Below are positions 20,171 to 29,652 of a stretch of DNA of 64,000 nucleotides, in pieces (position 1 is the stretch's first letter; every line of letters starts with the position of its first letter). The stretch lies in assembly GCF_030410395.1 (NCBI RefSeq), contig NZ_JAUHHF010000014.1, positions 23,110 to 87,109 on the forward strand, in the 5' to 3' direction. The stretch is from Zwartia panacis. GTDB taxonomy: Bacteria; Pseudomonadota; Gammaproteobacteria; Burkholderiales; Burkholderiaceae_B. The translations under genes were made by a program, and so were the position numbers. The notes beneath the pieces are model-generated. The model did not search any database, had not been told where the DNA came from, and saw nothing but the letters and a program-made list of their open reading frames with translations.

Positions 20171-21328
20171 TTAGTTCAGATCCGTACGAGACATCGCGAC
20201 AGCTTGACGGTTTTGCACGAGTTGTCTGATTTTGACTGCATCACCGATGCGCGTGCCTTTACCGTCAGCATTCAACAATACAATCGCGGTGTCGCGGTTG
20301 TTGATCCGGGCAACCATTACCAAACATTGACCGGCTTCGTTGATGAAGCCAGTCTTGGATACTCTGATATCCCAGTTTGGATTGGTCACGAGCATATTGG
20401 TATTGCGGAACAATGTCGCATGTCCGCGCGTTGAAATTTCGTGTTGCTGGTTTGTGGTGTAGTAACGAATACTGGGTCTGGCGGCTGTGGCCTGCATCAA
20501 TTTGACCAAATCTCTGGGTGTCGAAACGTTCGCACTGGATAGACCTGTGGGCTCGACAAAGCGGCTGTCGTGCATGCCCAGCTCTCGCGCTTTGTTGTTC
20601 ATAGCCGCGACAAAGGCAGGCATGCCACCCGGATAGTAGCGACCCAAAGCGTTGGCTGCCCGATTTTCGGAAGACATGAGCGCGAGATGCAGCATGTCAC
20701 CACGTGAAAGTCTGACACCGACAGCCAAGCGTGAACGACTGAATTTCACCACATCGACGTCATCTTGCGTGACCTGGAGCATTTCATCGAGCGGCTGCTT
20801 GGCATCCACTACCACTAAGGCGGTCATGAGTTTTGTAATGCTCGCAATGGGGCGCGCGACATCATCATTACGTGCAAACAACACCGCTTTGCTGTTGAGG
20901 TCTTGAACAAACACAACGTTTGAACGCAAGGCGCTCGCAGGGTTGCCGGATTTGCGGTCCGCTTGCGCGCGTTGAGCGCTTGCAGCGCTTGCGACAGCAG
21001 CTGTCGTCGCACCTGCCGCGAGTGCTTTCTGCGTTGTCGAGGTCGACTTGCTGCCGCGCGTGCCTTGTGGTGTGCCGCCAGGAGCCGCTTTCTTTTGTTT
21101 GGTATTCGCGGAGGTTTTGCTTTTCGACTGAGTCGACGTAGCAGTGCTCTTTTTCGATGCAGAGGTATTTTGTGTAGTTTTTTTGGTTTGTGACGGTTTC
21201 GCTTTGGATGTTTGCGTGCTGCTTGTCGTACTTTGCGCGAAACTTGGGCTGCTAACAAGTGCCAAACTCAGACTGACCAAGCCTGTGAGGCATACTTTTC
21301 TAAGGGAAAACAAACGACCTGCACGCAT
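20171..21328 (-). CDS. pbpG: D-alanyl-D-alanine endopeptidase (PBP7-like), periplasmic
   Basis: This is a serine DD-peptidase of the S11/PBP7 type that trims peptidoglycan cross-links in the periplasm. A signal peptide (~1-31, ending SFAQ) is followed by ~70 residues of Ser/Thr/Lys/Gln-rich low-complexity sequence (33-102) and an Ala-rich stretch. The catalytic domain has Ser163-x-x-Lys166 (ASITK), Ser220-Glu-Asn222 and Lys325-Thr-Gly327, so all active-site motifs are intact. The basic linker is long for the family and may bind the wall or anionic polymer. A candidate promoter lies just upstream at 21362-21390. Confidence 0.85.
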   Translation of the reverse strand: MRAGRLFSLRKVCLTGLVSLSLALVSSPSFAQSTTSSTQTSKAKPSQTKKTTQNTSASKKSTATSTQSKSKTSANTKQKKAAPGGTPQGTRGSKSTSTTQKALAAGATTAAVASAASAQRAQADRKSGNPASALRSNVVFVQDLNSKAVLFARNDDVARPIASITKLMTALVVVDAKQPLDEMLQVTQDDVDVVKFSRSRLAVGVRLSRGDMLHLALMSSENRAANALGRYYPGGMPAFVAAMNNKARELGMHDSRFVEPTGLSSANVSTPRDLVKLMQATAARPSIRYYTTNQQHEISTRGHATLFRNTNMLVTNPNWDIRVSKTGFINEAGQCLVMVARINNRDTAIVLLNADGKGTRIGDAVKIRQLVQNRQAVAMSRTDLN

Positions 21329-21361
21329 TCCTAGCGCCCTTTAAGTATAAAAACTATTCAA

Positions 21362-21390
21362 ATTATATACTTAGCTAGGATAGTTAAACT
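21362..21390 (-). promoter_or_regulatory. Candidate promoter for pbpG
   Basis: On the minus strand a perfect -10, TATAAT (21362-21367), lies 34 nt upstream of the pbpG start in a very AT-rich gap. The -35 is weak: AGTTTA at 17-nt or TTTAAC at 15-nt spacing. The -10 is convincing, the -35 is not. Confidence 0.4.
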
Positions 21391-21409
21391 ATTTATTTAT
21401 TAACATTAT

Positions 21410-22444
21410 TTAAATCAAGGGTTTACCCTGATCATTTTGCTCGTATTTTGCCTGGGTGAGGCTGAGGGCAAGCTTGAACGCGGTCATCAGAGAGGAGGGA
21501 TCAGCAACCCCTTTGCCGGCAATATCAAAAGCCGTACCGTGATCGACACTGGTTCTGACAAAAGGCAGTCCAACCGTGACGTTGACGCCTTCATCAATCC
21601 CCAAATACTTGATTGGAATGAGACCTTGATCGTGGTACTGAGCCACGCAAATATCAAATTCACCTCTGCGGGCACGCATGAACACGGTGTCGCCGGGCCA
21701 GGGTCCGGAAGCATCGATCCCTTTGGCACGTGCTTGTGCGATCGCAGGCGCGATGATGTCTAAATCTTCACGTCCAAACTTGCCGTGTTCTCCTGCGTGT
21801 GGATTGAGTCCAGCCACCGCGACCCGCGGCGAGGCGATGCCCATGCCTTGACACGCCTGTGCCGCAAGCTCAATGGTTCGTAGCTCAAGTTCTTGACTCA
21901 AGGTAGGTGACACTTCAGCCAGTGCAATATGAATCGTCGCCAAAATCACACGTAACTGGTCATTCACCAACATCATGGCGACATGCTTTGTGTTTGAACG
22001 TTCTGCAAGAATTTCAGTATGACCGGGATAATCGATGCCAGCAGCGTGCATGGACTCTTTGTTCAACGGCGCAGTGACAATGGCGCGTACGCGCTTGGCC
22101 ATGGCGTCATCAATTGCACGCTCGAGTGCTTGAACAGCAGCTTTCCCTGCACGCGCATCCACGACACCATACGGAAGGTCAGCGGGTAGGGTTGGAGTTG
22201 TGGGTTTGACGAATAGACTGCCCGCTTGTTGATAGTCCCCGGTCAGCGCATCTTGTGGCGACAATTCAATGATATTGAGAGGCTGTCCAAGTAGGGCGCA
22301 AGCGCGTCTTAAAGCGCCCGCATCACCATACACGACACACGGAGCAGTCAGTCCAGCGGCGTGAAGTTTCACGATGATTTCCGGACCGATGCCAGCAGCA
22401 TCGCCCAAGGTCATGGCAAGCGGTATGCGTCTGTTTGTCGACAT
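21410..22444 (-). CDS. pdxA: 4-hydroxythreonine-4-phosphate dehydrogenase
   Basis: PdxA oxidises 4-phosphohydroxy-L-threonine on the way to pyridoxal 5'-phosphate. The 344 residues contain MTLGDAAGIGPEI at the N-terminus, the DYPGHTE metal/substrate region, LNPHAGEHGKFG, and YHDQGLIPIKYLG, in family order. The related PdxA2 enzymes act on D-erythronate or D-threonate 4-phosphate and cannot be excluded from sequence alone, though no sugar-acid kinase is nearby. It lies 17 nt downstream of the PhoH gene on the same strand and has no strong ribosome-binding site. Confidence 0.85.
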   Translation of the reverse strand: MSTNRRIPLAMTLGDAAGIGPEIIVKLHAAGLTAPCVVYGDAGALRRACALLGQPLNIIELSPQDALTGDYQQAGSLFVKPTTPTLPADLPYGVVDARAGKAAVQALERAIDDAMAKRVRAIVTAPLNKESMHAAGIDYPGHTEILAERSNTKHVAMMLVNDQLRVILATIHIALAEVSPTLSQELELRTIELAAQACQGMGIASPRVAVAGLNPHAGEHGKFGREDLDIIAPAIAQARAKGIDASGPWPGDTVFMRARRGEFDICVAQYHDQGLIPIKYLGIDEGVNVTVGLPFVRTSVDHGTAFDIAGKGVADPSSLMTAFKLALSLTQAKYEQNDQGKPLI

Positions 22445-22461
22445 AAACGTGTGTGGCGCTT

Positions 22462-24180
22462 TTAAAGGACTTCGCCCGCGTAGTCTGCGAGGCGAGAGCG
22501 TTCTCCACGCTGCAGCGTGACGTGTCCCGCGTGAGGCCAGCCTTTGAAACGATCGACAACAAAGGTCAGCCCGGAGCTGCCTTCGGTCAGGTAGGGTGTA
22601 TCGATTTGCGCGATGTTACCCAGGCAAATGACCTTGGTACCCGGTCCTGCCCGCGTGATCAACGTTTTCATTTGTTTGGGCGTCAGGTTTTGCGCCTCGT
22701 CGATAATCAGGTACTTGTTTAAAAATGTGCGGCCGCGCATGAAATTGAGCGACTTGACCTTGATCCGCGAGCGGATTAAATCCAGCGTGCCGGTGCGTCC
22801 CCAGTCATGTGTCTGACCACTGCCAATTGAACTGCCGCCTTCGGTTTCTCCCATGGTGAGCACTTCGAGGTTATCCTCCAGCGCGCCCATCCAGGGTTGC
22901 ATTTTTTCTTCTTCGGTGCCGGGCAAAAATCCAATGTCTTCGCCAACGGGAACGGTCACTCGCGTGATGATGATCTCAGAGTAGCGTTTGGTTTCGAGGA
23001 CTTGCGCAAGTCCCGCCGCTAGCGTCAAGAGTGTTTTTCCAGTGCCTGCTTGTCCAAGCAGGGAGACAAAATCGCACTCTGGATCCATCAAGAGGTTCAT
23101 CGCGAAATTTTGTTCGCGATTGCGGGCCGTCACACCCCAGACATTATTTTTGCCATGTGTAAAGTCCCGCAGCGTCGCCAGCACAGCTGTTTTTCCACTG
23201 ACTTCGCGCACTTGCGCGTAGAGCGGCATCGGTCCTTCAAAATAGACAAATTGATTCACCATGAACTGATGGCACAGTGGTCCCGAGATTCGGTAATAGG
23301 TTGTGCCTCCTTGCTGCCAGGACTCCACACCTTTGCCGTGTTTGTTCCAGAAATTATCCGGCAGGGCAAGCATCCCGCTGTACAGCAGATCAGAGTCCTC
23401 AAGGACCTGGTCGTTGAAGTAGTCCTCAGCCGACAGCGACAGCGTTCGCGCCTTGAGCCGCATATTGATATCTTTGGATACCAGTACGACTTCGCGGTCG
23501 GTAAACTTGTCATGTAATGCTCGCACGACGCCAAGAATTTGATTGTCGGCTTTGCCCATCGGAAGATCCGGTGGGAGTGTGCTCGCCATAGCGGTTGTCT
23601 GGAAAAACAAGCGACCGGTGGCATCTTTGTGACCGAGCCCATCGAGGGGTAGACCCAATTCAAGATCACGATGCTCGCCGACAAGGGTATCCAGAGATCT
23701 GCTCACCTGGCGCGCGTTTCTGGCAACTTCAGACATCCCTTTCTTTTGATGATCGAGTTCTTCGAGTGTCATCATTGGCAGGAATACGTCGTGTTCCTCA
23801 AATCTGAATAGTGAGCTCGGATCATGGAGCAAGACGTTTGTATCGAGCACAAACAGTTTGCGCACCGCATGACCGGAAGATTTGGATGCGGGTTTGACTG
23901 TGGTGGTTGACCCGGCTGGTTTCTTACGCACAGACCCTTTCGGTTTTGTCGAGAGCTTTTCCGCGCCTTCGGACAAACTCGACAGATCAAGCGTGATGGA
24001 CTTCGACGGTTTCTCCATCGCAATGGGTTTCAACGCAACAGTTTCGATTGCCTCGATCAATGGGTGTGGGTCAGAGGAGCTGCTCGGCTCGCGTGGGGCG
24101 GTCGTATCTTTGGGTTCGAGCTTGAGGTCTGCGACATCGAGAATGGCGGCAGGGCGTGTGGGCAGCTTTGGCAAAGGCAT
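22462..24180 (-). CDS. PIN domain-PhoH ATPase fusion protein (YlaK-type)
   Basis: Proteins of this layout join an N-terminal PIN ribonuclease domain to a PhoH P-loop ATPase and are thought to act as RNA helicase/nucleases. The 572 residues begin with ~105 polar, low-complexity residues. A PIN domain follows (KLFVLDTNVLLHDP, then acidic TLEELDHQKKG; ~108-260), then PhoH with Walker A GQAGTGKTLL (~residue 380), FLPGTEEEKMQPW and YLIIDEAQNLTP (~500). It is distinct from the shorter PhoH next to ybeY. It lies between bcp and pdxA in a minus-strand run. Confidence 0.9.
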   Translation of the reverse strand: MPLPKLPTRPAAILDVADLKLEPKDTTAPREPSSSSDPHPLIEAIETVALKPIAMEKPSKSITLDLSSLSEGAEKLSTKPKGSVRKKPAGSTTTVKPASKSSGHAVRKLFVLDTNVLLHDPSSLFRFEEHDVFLPMMTLEELDHQKKGMSEVARNARQVSRSLDTLVGEHRDLELGLPLDGLGHKDATGRLFFQTTAMASTLPPDLPMGKADNQILGVVRALHDKFTDREVVLVSKDINMRLKARTLSLSAEDYFNDQVLEDSDLLYSGMLALPDNFWNKHGKGVESWQQGGTTYYRISGPLCHQFMVNQFVYFEGPMPLYAQVREVSGKTAVLATLRDFTHGKNNVWGVTARNREQNFAMNLLMDPECDFVSLLGQAGTGKTLLTLAAGLAQVLETKRYSEIIITRVTVPVGEDIGFLPGTEEEKMQPWMGALEDNLEVLTMGETEGGSSIGSGQTHDWGRTGTLDLIRSRIKVKSLNFMRGRTFLNKYLIIDEAQNLTPKQMKTLITRAGPGTKVICLGNIAQIDTPYLTEGSSGLTFVVDRFKGWPHAGHVTLQRGERSRLADYAGEVL

Positions 24181-24231
24181 ACGAGAAATCTCCCGGGGTG
24201 CAAGCGATAAAAAGTTGTGGATGAGGATGAA

Positions 24232-24699
24232 TCAGGTCAAGCTGCTTGCGGCTTGTAGGACCTCTTGCGCGTGTCCTGGCACTTTGAGCCCACGCCAAGC
24301 CTGGACGAGTTTTCCATTCGCATCGATGAGGAAAGTGCTGCGTTCGATACCTCGAACTTGCTTGCCATACATTTGTTTGAGCTTGATCACGCCATATGCA
24401 TTGCAAACTGTTTCATCTGTGTCGGCGATCAGGGGAAAGGGCAGTTCAAGTTTCTTTGAGAAATTTTCATGCGACTTGAGCGAGTCTCGCGAGACGCCGA
24501 TCACGACGCAGCCGATTGCTAAAAATTGATCATGCAGGTCACGAAAATCTTGTGTTTCGGTTGTACAGCCCGGGGTGTTGTCTTTAGGATAAAAATAGAG
24601 AATGACGCCACGTCCAAGGCAACGTTCGAGAGAAATCTCACCAAAGGTGCTTTGTGCGGAAAAGCCCGGTGCGGGTTTGCCTATAAGAGCTGTACTCAT
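24232..24699 (-). CDS. bcp: Thioredoxin-dependent thiol peroxidase (peroxiredoxin BCP/PrxQ)
   Basis: Bcp reduces hydrogen and organic peroxides using thioredoxin. I place the start at ATG 24699 (MSTALIGKPAPGFSAQ), preceded by GGAG; this gives 155 residues. The peroxidatic Cys is Cys45 in YPKDNTPGCTTE. The E. coli resolving Cys five residues later is absent, so it belongs to the group that resolves through another Cys or intermolecularly. Its start overlaps the stop of the Mth938-like gene by one base (TGATG), implying coupled translation. Confidence 0.92.
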   Translation of the reverse strand: MSTALIGKPAPGFSAQSTFGEISLERCLGRGVILYFYPKDNTPGCTTETQDFRDLHDQFLAIGCVVIGVSRDSLKSHENFSKKLELPFPLIADTDETVCNAYGVIKLKQMYGKQVRGIERSTFLIDANGKLVQAWRGLKVPGHAQEVLQAASSLT

Positions 24700-25148
24700 C
24701 AGATTTTCTCCGGTAATAAAGCGGCGATCACTTGACGGCCTTCGGCCATTAAAATGTTGTACGTGCGAGCTGCTGCTTCGGTTGTCATGCATTCGACGCC
24801 CACGCCTGCGCGCAGCAGCGGCGAGATGATCTTGTGATCCAGCATGCGCTGGCGTGAACCGGTACCAACCAGAAGTACTTCAGGTCGATCGCCTTCGACT
24901 TCGGGTTGAGGAGGCTGATCCGAGTCTAAAAAAGCGAGTGGGTCGATGGGCTTGAGCGCCAGACCTGCGGCGAGTAATAAATGAGCCGTGGAGATGTCTT
25001 CCGCGTTCTCGACCAGCCAATGTCTGACCGGCCCCTCTGGCCCGAATGCGATGGCGTGACTGTAGGTGGTTTTGTTGATTTCGACGTAGCCGTGACCGTA
25101 ACCGGTGACGGTATTGAGCGCCGCGTTGGTGTCTGTATGAAGCTTCAA
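24699..25148 (-). CDS. Mth938-like domain protein (DUF498 family)
   Basis: The 149 residues fit the Mth938-like/DUF498 family, related to the NDUFAF3 assembly factor; the biochemical role in bacteria is not established. Visible family features are the VTGYGHGYVEIN and YSHAIAF strands, PEVLLVGTGSRQRML, and the closing VECMTTEAAARTYNILMAEGRQVIAALLP. The start is TTG at 25148 with GGAG 6 nt upstream; no in-frame ATG fits as well. It is the first gene of the minus-strand run ending at pbpG. Confidence 0.85.
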   Translation of the reverse strand: MKLHTDTNAALNTVTGYGHGYVEINKTTYSHAIAFGPEGPVRHWLVENAEDISTAHLLLAAGLALKPIDPLAFLDSDQPPQPEVEGDRPEVLLVGTGSRQRMLDHKIISPLLRAGVGVECMTTEAAARTYNILMAEGRQVIAALLPEKI

Positions 25149-25262
25149 TAAATACTCCAGCTAGTTCGGCTGATGATAGCGCAATCACTCGTTGGCTGTG
25201 ATGACAGCGCAAGCAGTAAAAGGGATAGAAACAACTGTTTTTTTCAACGGGTGGGAACCGAT

Positions 25263-25291
25263 TTGCGGCATTGGTCCCGATGCGCTAGATT
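25263..25291 (+). promoter_or_regulatory. Candidate promoter for alaC-hom-thrC
   Basis: TTGCGG (25263-25268), a 17-base spacer and TAGATT (25286-25291) resemble sigma-70 boxes about 60 nt before the alaC start. Assigned by eye; no leader peptide or threonine/isoleucine attenuator was recognised in this 204-nt gap. Confidence 0.35.
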
Positions 25292-25352
25292 ACAGGGTTT
25301 TGCTGCGCTGCAAATAAAGCAAAGTTAAGCTTTTCTTACACAAGGATTGAGG

Positions 25353-26537
25353 ATGAGAAAGTTTTCTCGCATCGAGCGTCTGCCCCCCTACGTTTTCAAC
25401 ATCACGGCTGAGCTCAAAATGGCAGCGCGTCGGCGTGGCGAGGACATTATCGATATGTCGATGGGTAATCCCGATGGTGCGACACCTCCTCATATCGTCA
25501 GCAAACTGGTCGAGGCTTCAGAGCGCCCGACTACGCATGGATATTCGGTCTCCAAGGGCATTCCACGCCTGCGCAAGGCCATCACCGACTGGTACGCGCG
25601 GCGCTATCAGGTACAGTTCGACCCGGATTCGGAGGCCATCGTCACGATCGGCTCCAAAGAAGGTCTGGCCCACCTGATGCTGGCGACACTCGATGCGGGC
25701 GATACTGTTCTGGTTCCGAATCCAAGCTACCCCATCCATATTTACGGTGCTGTGATCGCGGGCGCCAATATCCGTTCGGTGCGGATGACCCCGGGGTCAG
25801 ATTTCTTTGAAGAGCTCGAGCGCGCGGTACGTGAGTCCATTCCCAAGCCAAAAATGATGATTTTGGGATTCCCGAGCAATCCGACTGCCCAATGTGTGGA
25901 TTTGTCTTTTTTTGAACGCGTGGTCAAGCTCGCTCAGGAACACAACATCATCGTGGTGCATGATCTGGCTTACGCCGATATTTGCTTCGATGGTTATCAG
26001 GCCCCCTCGATTATGCAGGTGCCCGGCGCCCGCGAGGTCGCGGTTGAGTTTTTTACCATGAGTAAAAGCTACAACATGGCAGGCTGGCGGATTGGTTTCA
26101 TGGTCGGCAACGCAGAACTTGTCAGCGCGCTGGCCCGTATCAAAAGTTACCATGACTACGGCACGTTCACTCCTATCCAAGTTGCTGCGATCGCGGCGCT
26201 TGAGGGACCTCAGGATTGTGTGTCAGAAGTCGTGGAGAAATATCAGAGTCGCCGGGACGTTCTGGTCAAGGGTCTTCATGAGGCAGGCTGGATGGTGGAC
26301 AATCCCAAAGCCTCCATGTACATCTGGGCGCGTATTCCCGAGCCCTACCGGGCGGCCGGATCTCTGGAGTTTGCCAAGCGGATCCTCGAGGAGGCCAAGG
26401 TCGCGGTTTCTCCTGGGATAGGCTTCGGAGATTACGGAGACGAATACGTCAGGTTCGCCCTGATTGAAAATGAGCAGCGTACGCGTCAAGCCGTGCGCGG
26501 CATCAAAGAAATGTTTCGCAAGGATGGGTTGCTGTAA
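25353..26537 (+). CDS. alaC: Alanine aminotransferase (AlaC-type class I/II PLP enzyme)
   Basis: AlaC transfers the amino group between alanine/glutamate and their keto acids. Start at ATG 25353 with AAGGA 6 nt upstream, giving 394 residues. Fold-type I features are visible: [12 protein letters not shown] near the N-terminus, [22 protein letters not shown], the PSNPTAQ loop, [12 protein letters not shown] and the PLP lysine in [13 protein letters not shown]. It ends inside the first base of hom (TAATG), so it is co-translated with hom and thrC, which points to an aspartate-family amino-acid role. Confidence 0.9.
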   Translation: MRKFSRIERLPPYVFNITAELKMAARRRGEDIIDMSMGNPDGATPPHIVSKLVEASERPTTHGYSVSKGIPRLRKAITDWYARRYQVQFDPDSEAIVTIGSKEGLAHLMLATLDAGDTVLVPNPSYPIHIYGAVIAGANIRSVRMTPGSDFFEELERAVRESIPKPKMMILGFPSNPTAQCVDLSFFERVVKLAQEHNIIVVHDLAYADICFDGYQAPSIMQVPGAREVAVEFFTMSKSYNMAGWRIGFMVGNAELVSALARIKSYHDYGTFTPIQVAAIAALEGPQDCVSEVVEKYQSRRDVLVKGLHEAGWMVDNPKASMYIWARIPEPYRAAGSLEFAKRILEEAKVAVSPGIGFGDYGDEYVRFALIENEQRTRQAVRGIKEMFRKDGLL

Positions 26538-27844
26538 TGGAATCAATCAAGGTCGGTCTATTGGGTTTGGGCGTTGTCGGTGGCGGCACCTGGAAAGTGC
26601 TGGCCCGCAACGCGGGTGAAATTTCCCGTCGTGCGGGTCGCAGCATCGAGATCACTCGCGTGGCTGTACGCGATTTGGCAAAAGCACGCGCCATGCTTGG
26701 CTCGGCCGTCGATGTGGGGACGGATCCTTTCGCCGTGGTGCGTGATCCTTCGATTGATATCGTGGTTGAGTTAATTGGCGGGGATACACTCGCGCGCGAC
26801 CTTGTACTCGAGGCGATCGCGCAGGGCAAACATGTCGTGACTGCCAACAAAGCCTTGCTTGCCAAGCATGGCACAGAGATTTTTGCCGCGGCCTCTGCCA
26901 AGGGCGTCATGGTGGCTTTCGAAGCCGCAGTCGCCGGCGGTATTCCAATCATCAAAGCCATGCGCGAGGGGTTGACAGCCAATCGCATCGAATGGGTGGC
27001 CGGTATCATCAACGGCACGACCAATTTCATCTTGTCGGAAATGCGCTCGCGTGGTTTGCCTTTTGCGACTGTGCTGGCCGAGGCGCAAAAGCTTGGCTAT
27101 GCCGAGGCTGACCCGACATTTGATATCGAAGGCGTCGATGCCGCCCACAAGCTGACGTTGCTCGCTTCGCTGGCATTCGGGATTCCAGTGCAGTTCGACA
27201 AAGCGCACATCGAAGGTATTTCACAGCTTGCCTCCGAAGACATCAAGCTTGCTGAGCGCCTAGGTTACCGGATTAAATTGTTAGGTATCACCAAGCGACG
27301 CTCCAACGGGATTGAGTTGCGTGTTCATCCCGCCCTGGTACCCAGCTCTTCCTTACTTGCCAACGTCGAGGGTGCGATGAATGCAGTCCTCGTACGCGGC
27401 GATGCGGTGGGTCAGACTCTTTATTACGGCAAAGGCGCTGGCGAGGAGCCTACGGCCTCAGCTGTCGTGGCCGATATCGTTGACGTGACACGTCTGCATA
27501 CAGCCGATCCAGAGCACCGCGTGCCTCATTTGGCGTTTCAGCCTGATGCGATGGCTGACACCCCGATTTTGTCGATCGAAGACGTGGTGACTGCCTATTA
27601 TCTCCGCATGACGGTGGCGGATCAGCCTGGCGTTTTGGCGGACATTGCAAGAGTATTGGCGGATGCCGGTATCTCGATCGGTTCGATGATCCAGCAGCCT
27701 TCTGATGCGGACGGGAGTGCCGACTTGATTTTCCTGACGCACCAAGCCCTGGAGAGGAATATCAATACTGCGATTGCCCGGATCGAGTCCCTTCAATTCG
27801 TTCGTTCAAGCGTGACCCGTTTGAGAGTGGAAAGTTTGTCATGA
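26537..27844 (+). CDS. hom: Homoserine dehydrogenase
   Basis: Hom reduces aspartate semialdehyde to homoserine, the branch to threonine and methionine. The 435 residues show the Rossmann start VGLLGLGVVGGGTW, the ANKALLAKHG motif, the catalytic region GGIPIIKAMREGL / GIINGTTNFILSEM (~140-180) with the nearby Lys, and a C-terminal ACT domain (~350-430, beginning YYLRMTVADQPGVLADIARVL), normally the threonine feedback site. It overlaps both neighbours: 1 nt with alaC and 4 nt with thrC. Confidence 0.96.
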   Translation: MESIKVGLLGLGVVGGGTWKVLARNAGEISRRAGRSIEITRVAVRDLAKARAMLGSAVDVGTDPFAVVRDPSIDIVVELIGGDTLARDLVLEAIAQGKHVVTANKALLAKHGTEIFAAASAKGVMVAFEAAVAGGIPIIKAMREGLTANRIEWVAGIINGTTNFILSEMRSRGLPFATVLAEAQKLGYAEADPTFDIEGVDAAHKLTLLASLAFGIPVQFDKAHIEGISQLASEDIKLAERLGYRIKLLGITKRRSNGIELRVHPALVPSSSLLANVEGAMNAVLVRGDAVGQTLYYGKGAGEEPTASAVVADIVDVTRLHTADPEHRVPHLAFQPDAMADTPILSIEDVVTAYYLRMTVADQPGVLADIARVLADAGISIGSMIQQPSDADGSADLIFLTHQALERNINTAIARIESLQFVRSSVTRLRVESLS

Positions 27845-29250
27845 AATACGTATCAACCCGGGGCGGAATGAATGCCCAAGCGTTTTCCGATATTTTGCTT
27901 GAGGGTCTGGCGCCCGATGGCGGCCTAGCCGTTCCAGAAAGCATTCCCCAGATTTCAGCGCAGACACTTGAAACTTGGCGCACCTTGCCCTATCACGCAT
28001 TGGCGACCGAGGTTTTGTCTTTGTTCGTCACTGACATTGATCGCACGACACTGGCTTCAATGACGGCATCCGCCTACTGCAAGGAGTCTTTTAAAACCGA
28101 AGCGATCGTTCCCGTGCGACCGCTCTACGACGGCATGTCGCTCCTGAGTCTCTCCGAAGGTCCGACGCTGGCGTTCAAAGACATGGCGATGCAGTTTCTC
28201 GGACAAGTTTTTCCATACGTTTTGAAACAGCGCGGCACGACGCTCAATATCTTGGGCGCGACTTCAGGTGACACTGGATCGGCAGCCGAGTATGCCATGC
28301 GTGGTAAGGATGCCGTCGCCGTGTTTATGCTGTCCCCACACGGTCGCATGAGTGCGTTTCAGCGCGCCCAGATGTATTCGCTGCAGGATGCCAATATCCA
28401 TAACATCGCTGTAAAAGGCGTCTTTGACGAAGCCCAGGATGTGGTCAAAGCACTGTCTGGCGATTTGGCTTTCAAGTCCAAATACCGACTGGGTGCCGTC
28501 AACTCGATCAACTGGGCGCGTATCGCGGCGCAGATTGTGTATTACTTTCATGGTTGGTTGCGCTCGACTTCCGCGCCCGGCCAAGAGGTTTCCTTTACAG
28601 TCCCTTCTGGCAATTTTGGCAATATTCTGGCGGGACACATCGCGCGTTCGATGGGGTTGCCGATTCGCCGGTTGGTGTTGGCGACGAATGAAAATAACGT
28701 GCTTGAAGAATTCTTTCGTACGGGTATCTACAGACCACGCGGGGCGGCACAGACTTTCGCGACATCAAGTCCCTCCATGGATATTTCGCGTGCCTCCAAT
28801 TTCGAACGATTTGTGTTCGATCTGGTCGGTCGTGATGCCGAGCGCGTCGCCGGACTCTGGCGCGAATTGTCGCGTGAAGGTTTCTTTGATCTGTCAGCGA
28901 TGAAGCCAGAGTTAGACCGCCGCTATGGCTTTGTCGCGGGTTGCAGCACGCATCAGGATCGACTGGCCACAATACGCGCTGTCCATGCGCGTACCGGGGT
29001 GTTGATCGATCCCCACACCGCGGACGGGGTCAAGGTCGCCGCCAAATATGTCGAGCCAGGCGTTCCCATGCTCGTGCTGGAGACCGCATTGCCCGCGAAG
29101 TTCTCCGAGGTGATCGAGCAAGCATTGGGTATGCCTGCGCCACTACCCGCCGGACTGGAAAATCTTGAGTCCTTGCCGCAGCGCTTTACTGTCTTGCCCT
29201 GCGATGTCGCAAGCGTTCGCGCGTACATCACCGAACACGCCAGTACCTGA
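27841..29250 (+). CDS. thrC: Threonine synthase
   Basis: ThrC is the PLP enzyme that turns O-phosphohomoserine into threonine. The 469 residues begin with the conserved YVSTRGG, carry LAFKDMAMQF with the PLP-binding Lys (~residue 110), LGATSGDTGSAAEYA, VPSGNFGN for phosphate/PLP contacts, and DPHTADGVK near the C-terminus. Length fits the longer, fungal/proteobacterial class. ATGA overlap with hom; crcB follows 10 nt after its stop. No thrB-type homoserine kinase is in the window. Confidence 0.96.
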   Translation: MKYVSTRGGMNAQAFSDILLEGLAPDGGLAVPESIPQISAQTLETWRTLPYHALATEVLSLFVTDIDRTTLASMTASAYCKESFKTEAIVPVRPLYDGMSLLSLSEGPTLAFKDMAMQFLGQVFPYVLKQRGTTLNILGATSGDTGSAAEYAMRGKDAVAVFMLSPHGRMSAFQRAQMYSLQDANIHNIAVKGVFDEAQDVVKALSGDLAFKSKYRLGAVNSINWARIAAQIVYYFHGWLRSTSAPGQEVSFTVPSGNFGNILAGHIARSMGLPIRRLVLATNENNVLEEFFRTGIYRPRGAAQTFATSSPSMDISRASNFERFVFDLVGRDAERVAGLWRELSREGFFDLSAMKPELDRRYGFVAGCSTHQDRLATIRAVHARTGVLIDPHTADGVKVAAKYVEPGVPMLVLETALPAKFSEVIEQALGMPAPLPAGLENLESLPQRFTVLPCDVASVRAYITEHAST

Positions 29251-29260
29251 TATCGTGCAA

Positions 29261-29647
29261 ATGCTCACCTCTGCCCATTTCTTCGCTGTTGCGGCCGGCG
29301 CAACGGCTGGGGCTTGGCTCAGGTGGTTGTTGGGCCTGTGGCTCAATCGGCATGCTGAAATGTTGCCGTGGGGCACATTCGCCGCCAATATGCTTGGTGG
29401 CTATTTAGTCGGCCTGGTTCTGGGCCTGGTGGCTGCGCATCCTGAATGGCCACAGTTCTGGCGCTTGCTGCTCGTGACTGGTTTTCTGGGTGGCTTGACG
29501 ACTTTTTCAACCTTTTCAGCCGAAGTGGTGGCTTTCGTCGAGGAAGGCCGTTTTGGCATGGCGGTGTCTTATGCTGGGTTGAGTCTTGCAGGATCTTTGG
29601 TGCTGACTTTTCTCGGTTTGTTAACCGCCCACAGCATCAAGGGATAA
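29261..29647 (+). CDS. crcB: Fluoride ion channel CrcB/Fluc
   Basis: CrcB is a small dual-topology membrane protein that dimerises to export fluoride. Start at ATG 29261 gives 128 residues with four hydrophobic segments (~7-27, ~34-58, ~66-88, ~95-120). The fluoride-track motif GGLTTFSTFSAE is intact, as is the GTFAANMLGGYLVG segment with the conserved Asn. The open frame extends upstream into thrC but is not CrcB-like. No fluoride riboswitch can fit, since thrC ends 10 nt before the start. Confidence 0.92.
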   Translation: MLTSAHFFAVAAGATAGAWLRWLLGLWLNRHAEMLPWGTFAANMLGGYLVGLVLGLVAAHPEWPQFWRLLLVTGFLGGLTTFSTFSAEVVAFVEEGRFGMAVSYAGLSLAGSLVLTFLGLLTAHSIKG

Positions 29648-29652
29648 GCTCA

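Noticed and set aside
29251..29260. Fluoride riboswitch before crcB
   Set aside because: Only 10 nt separate thrC and crcB, too little for a riboswitch.
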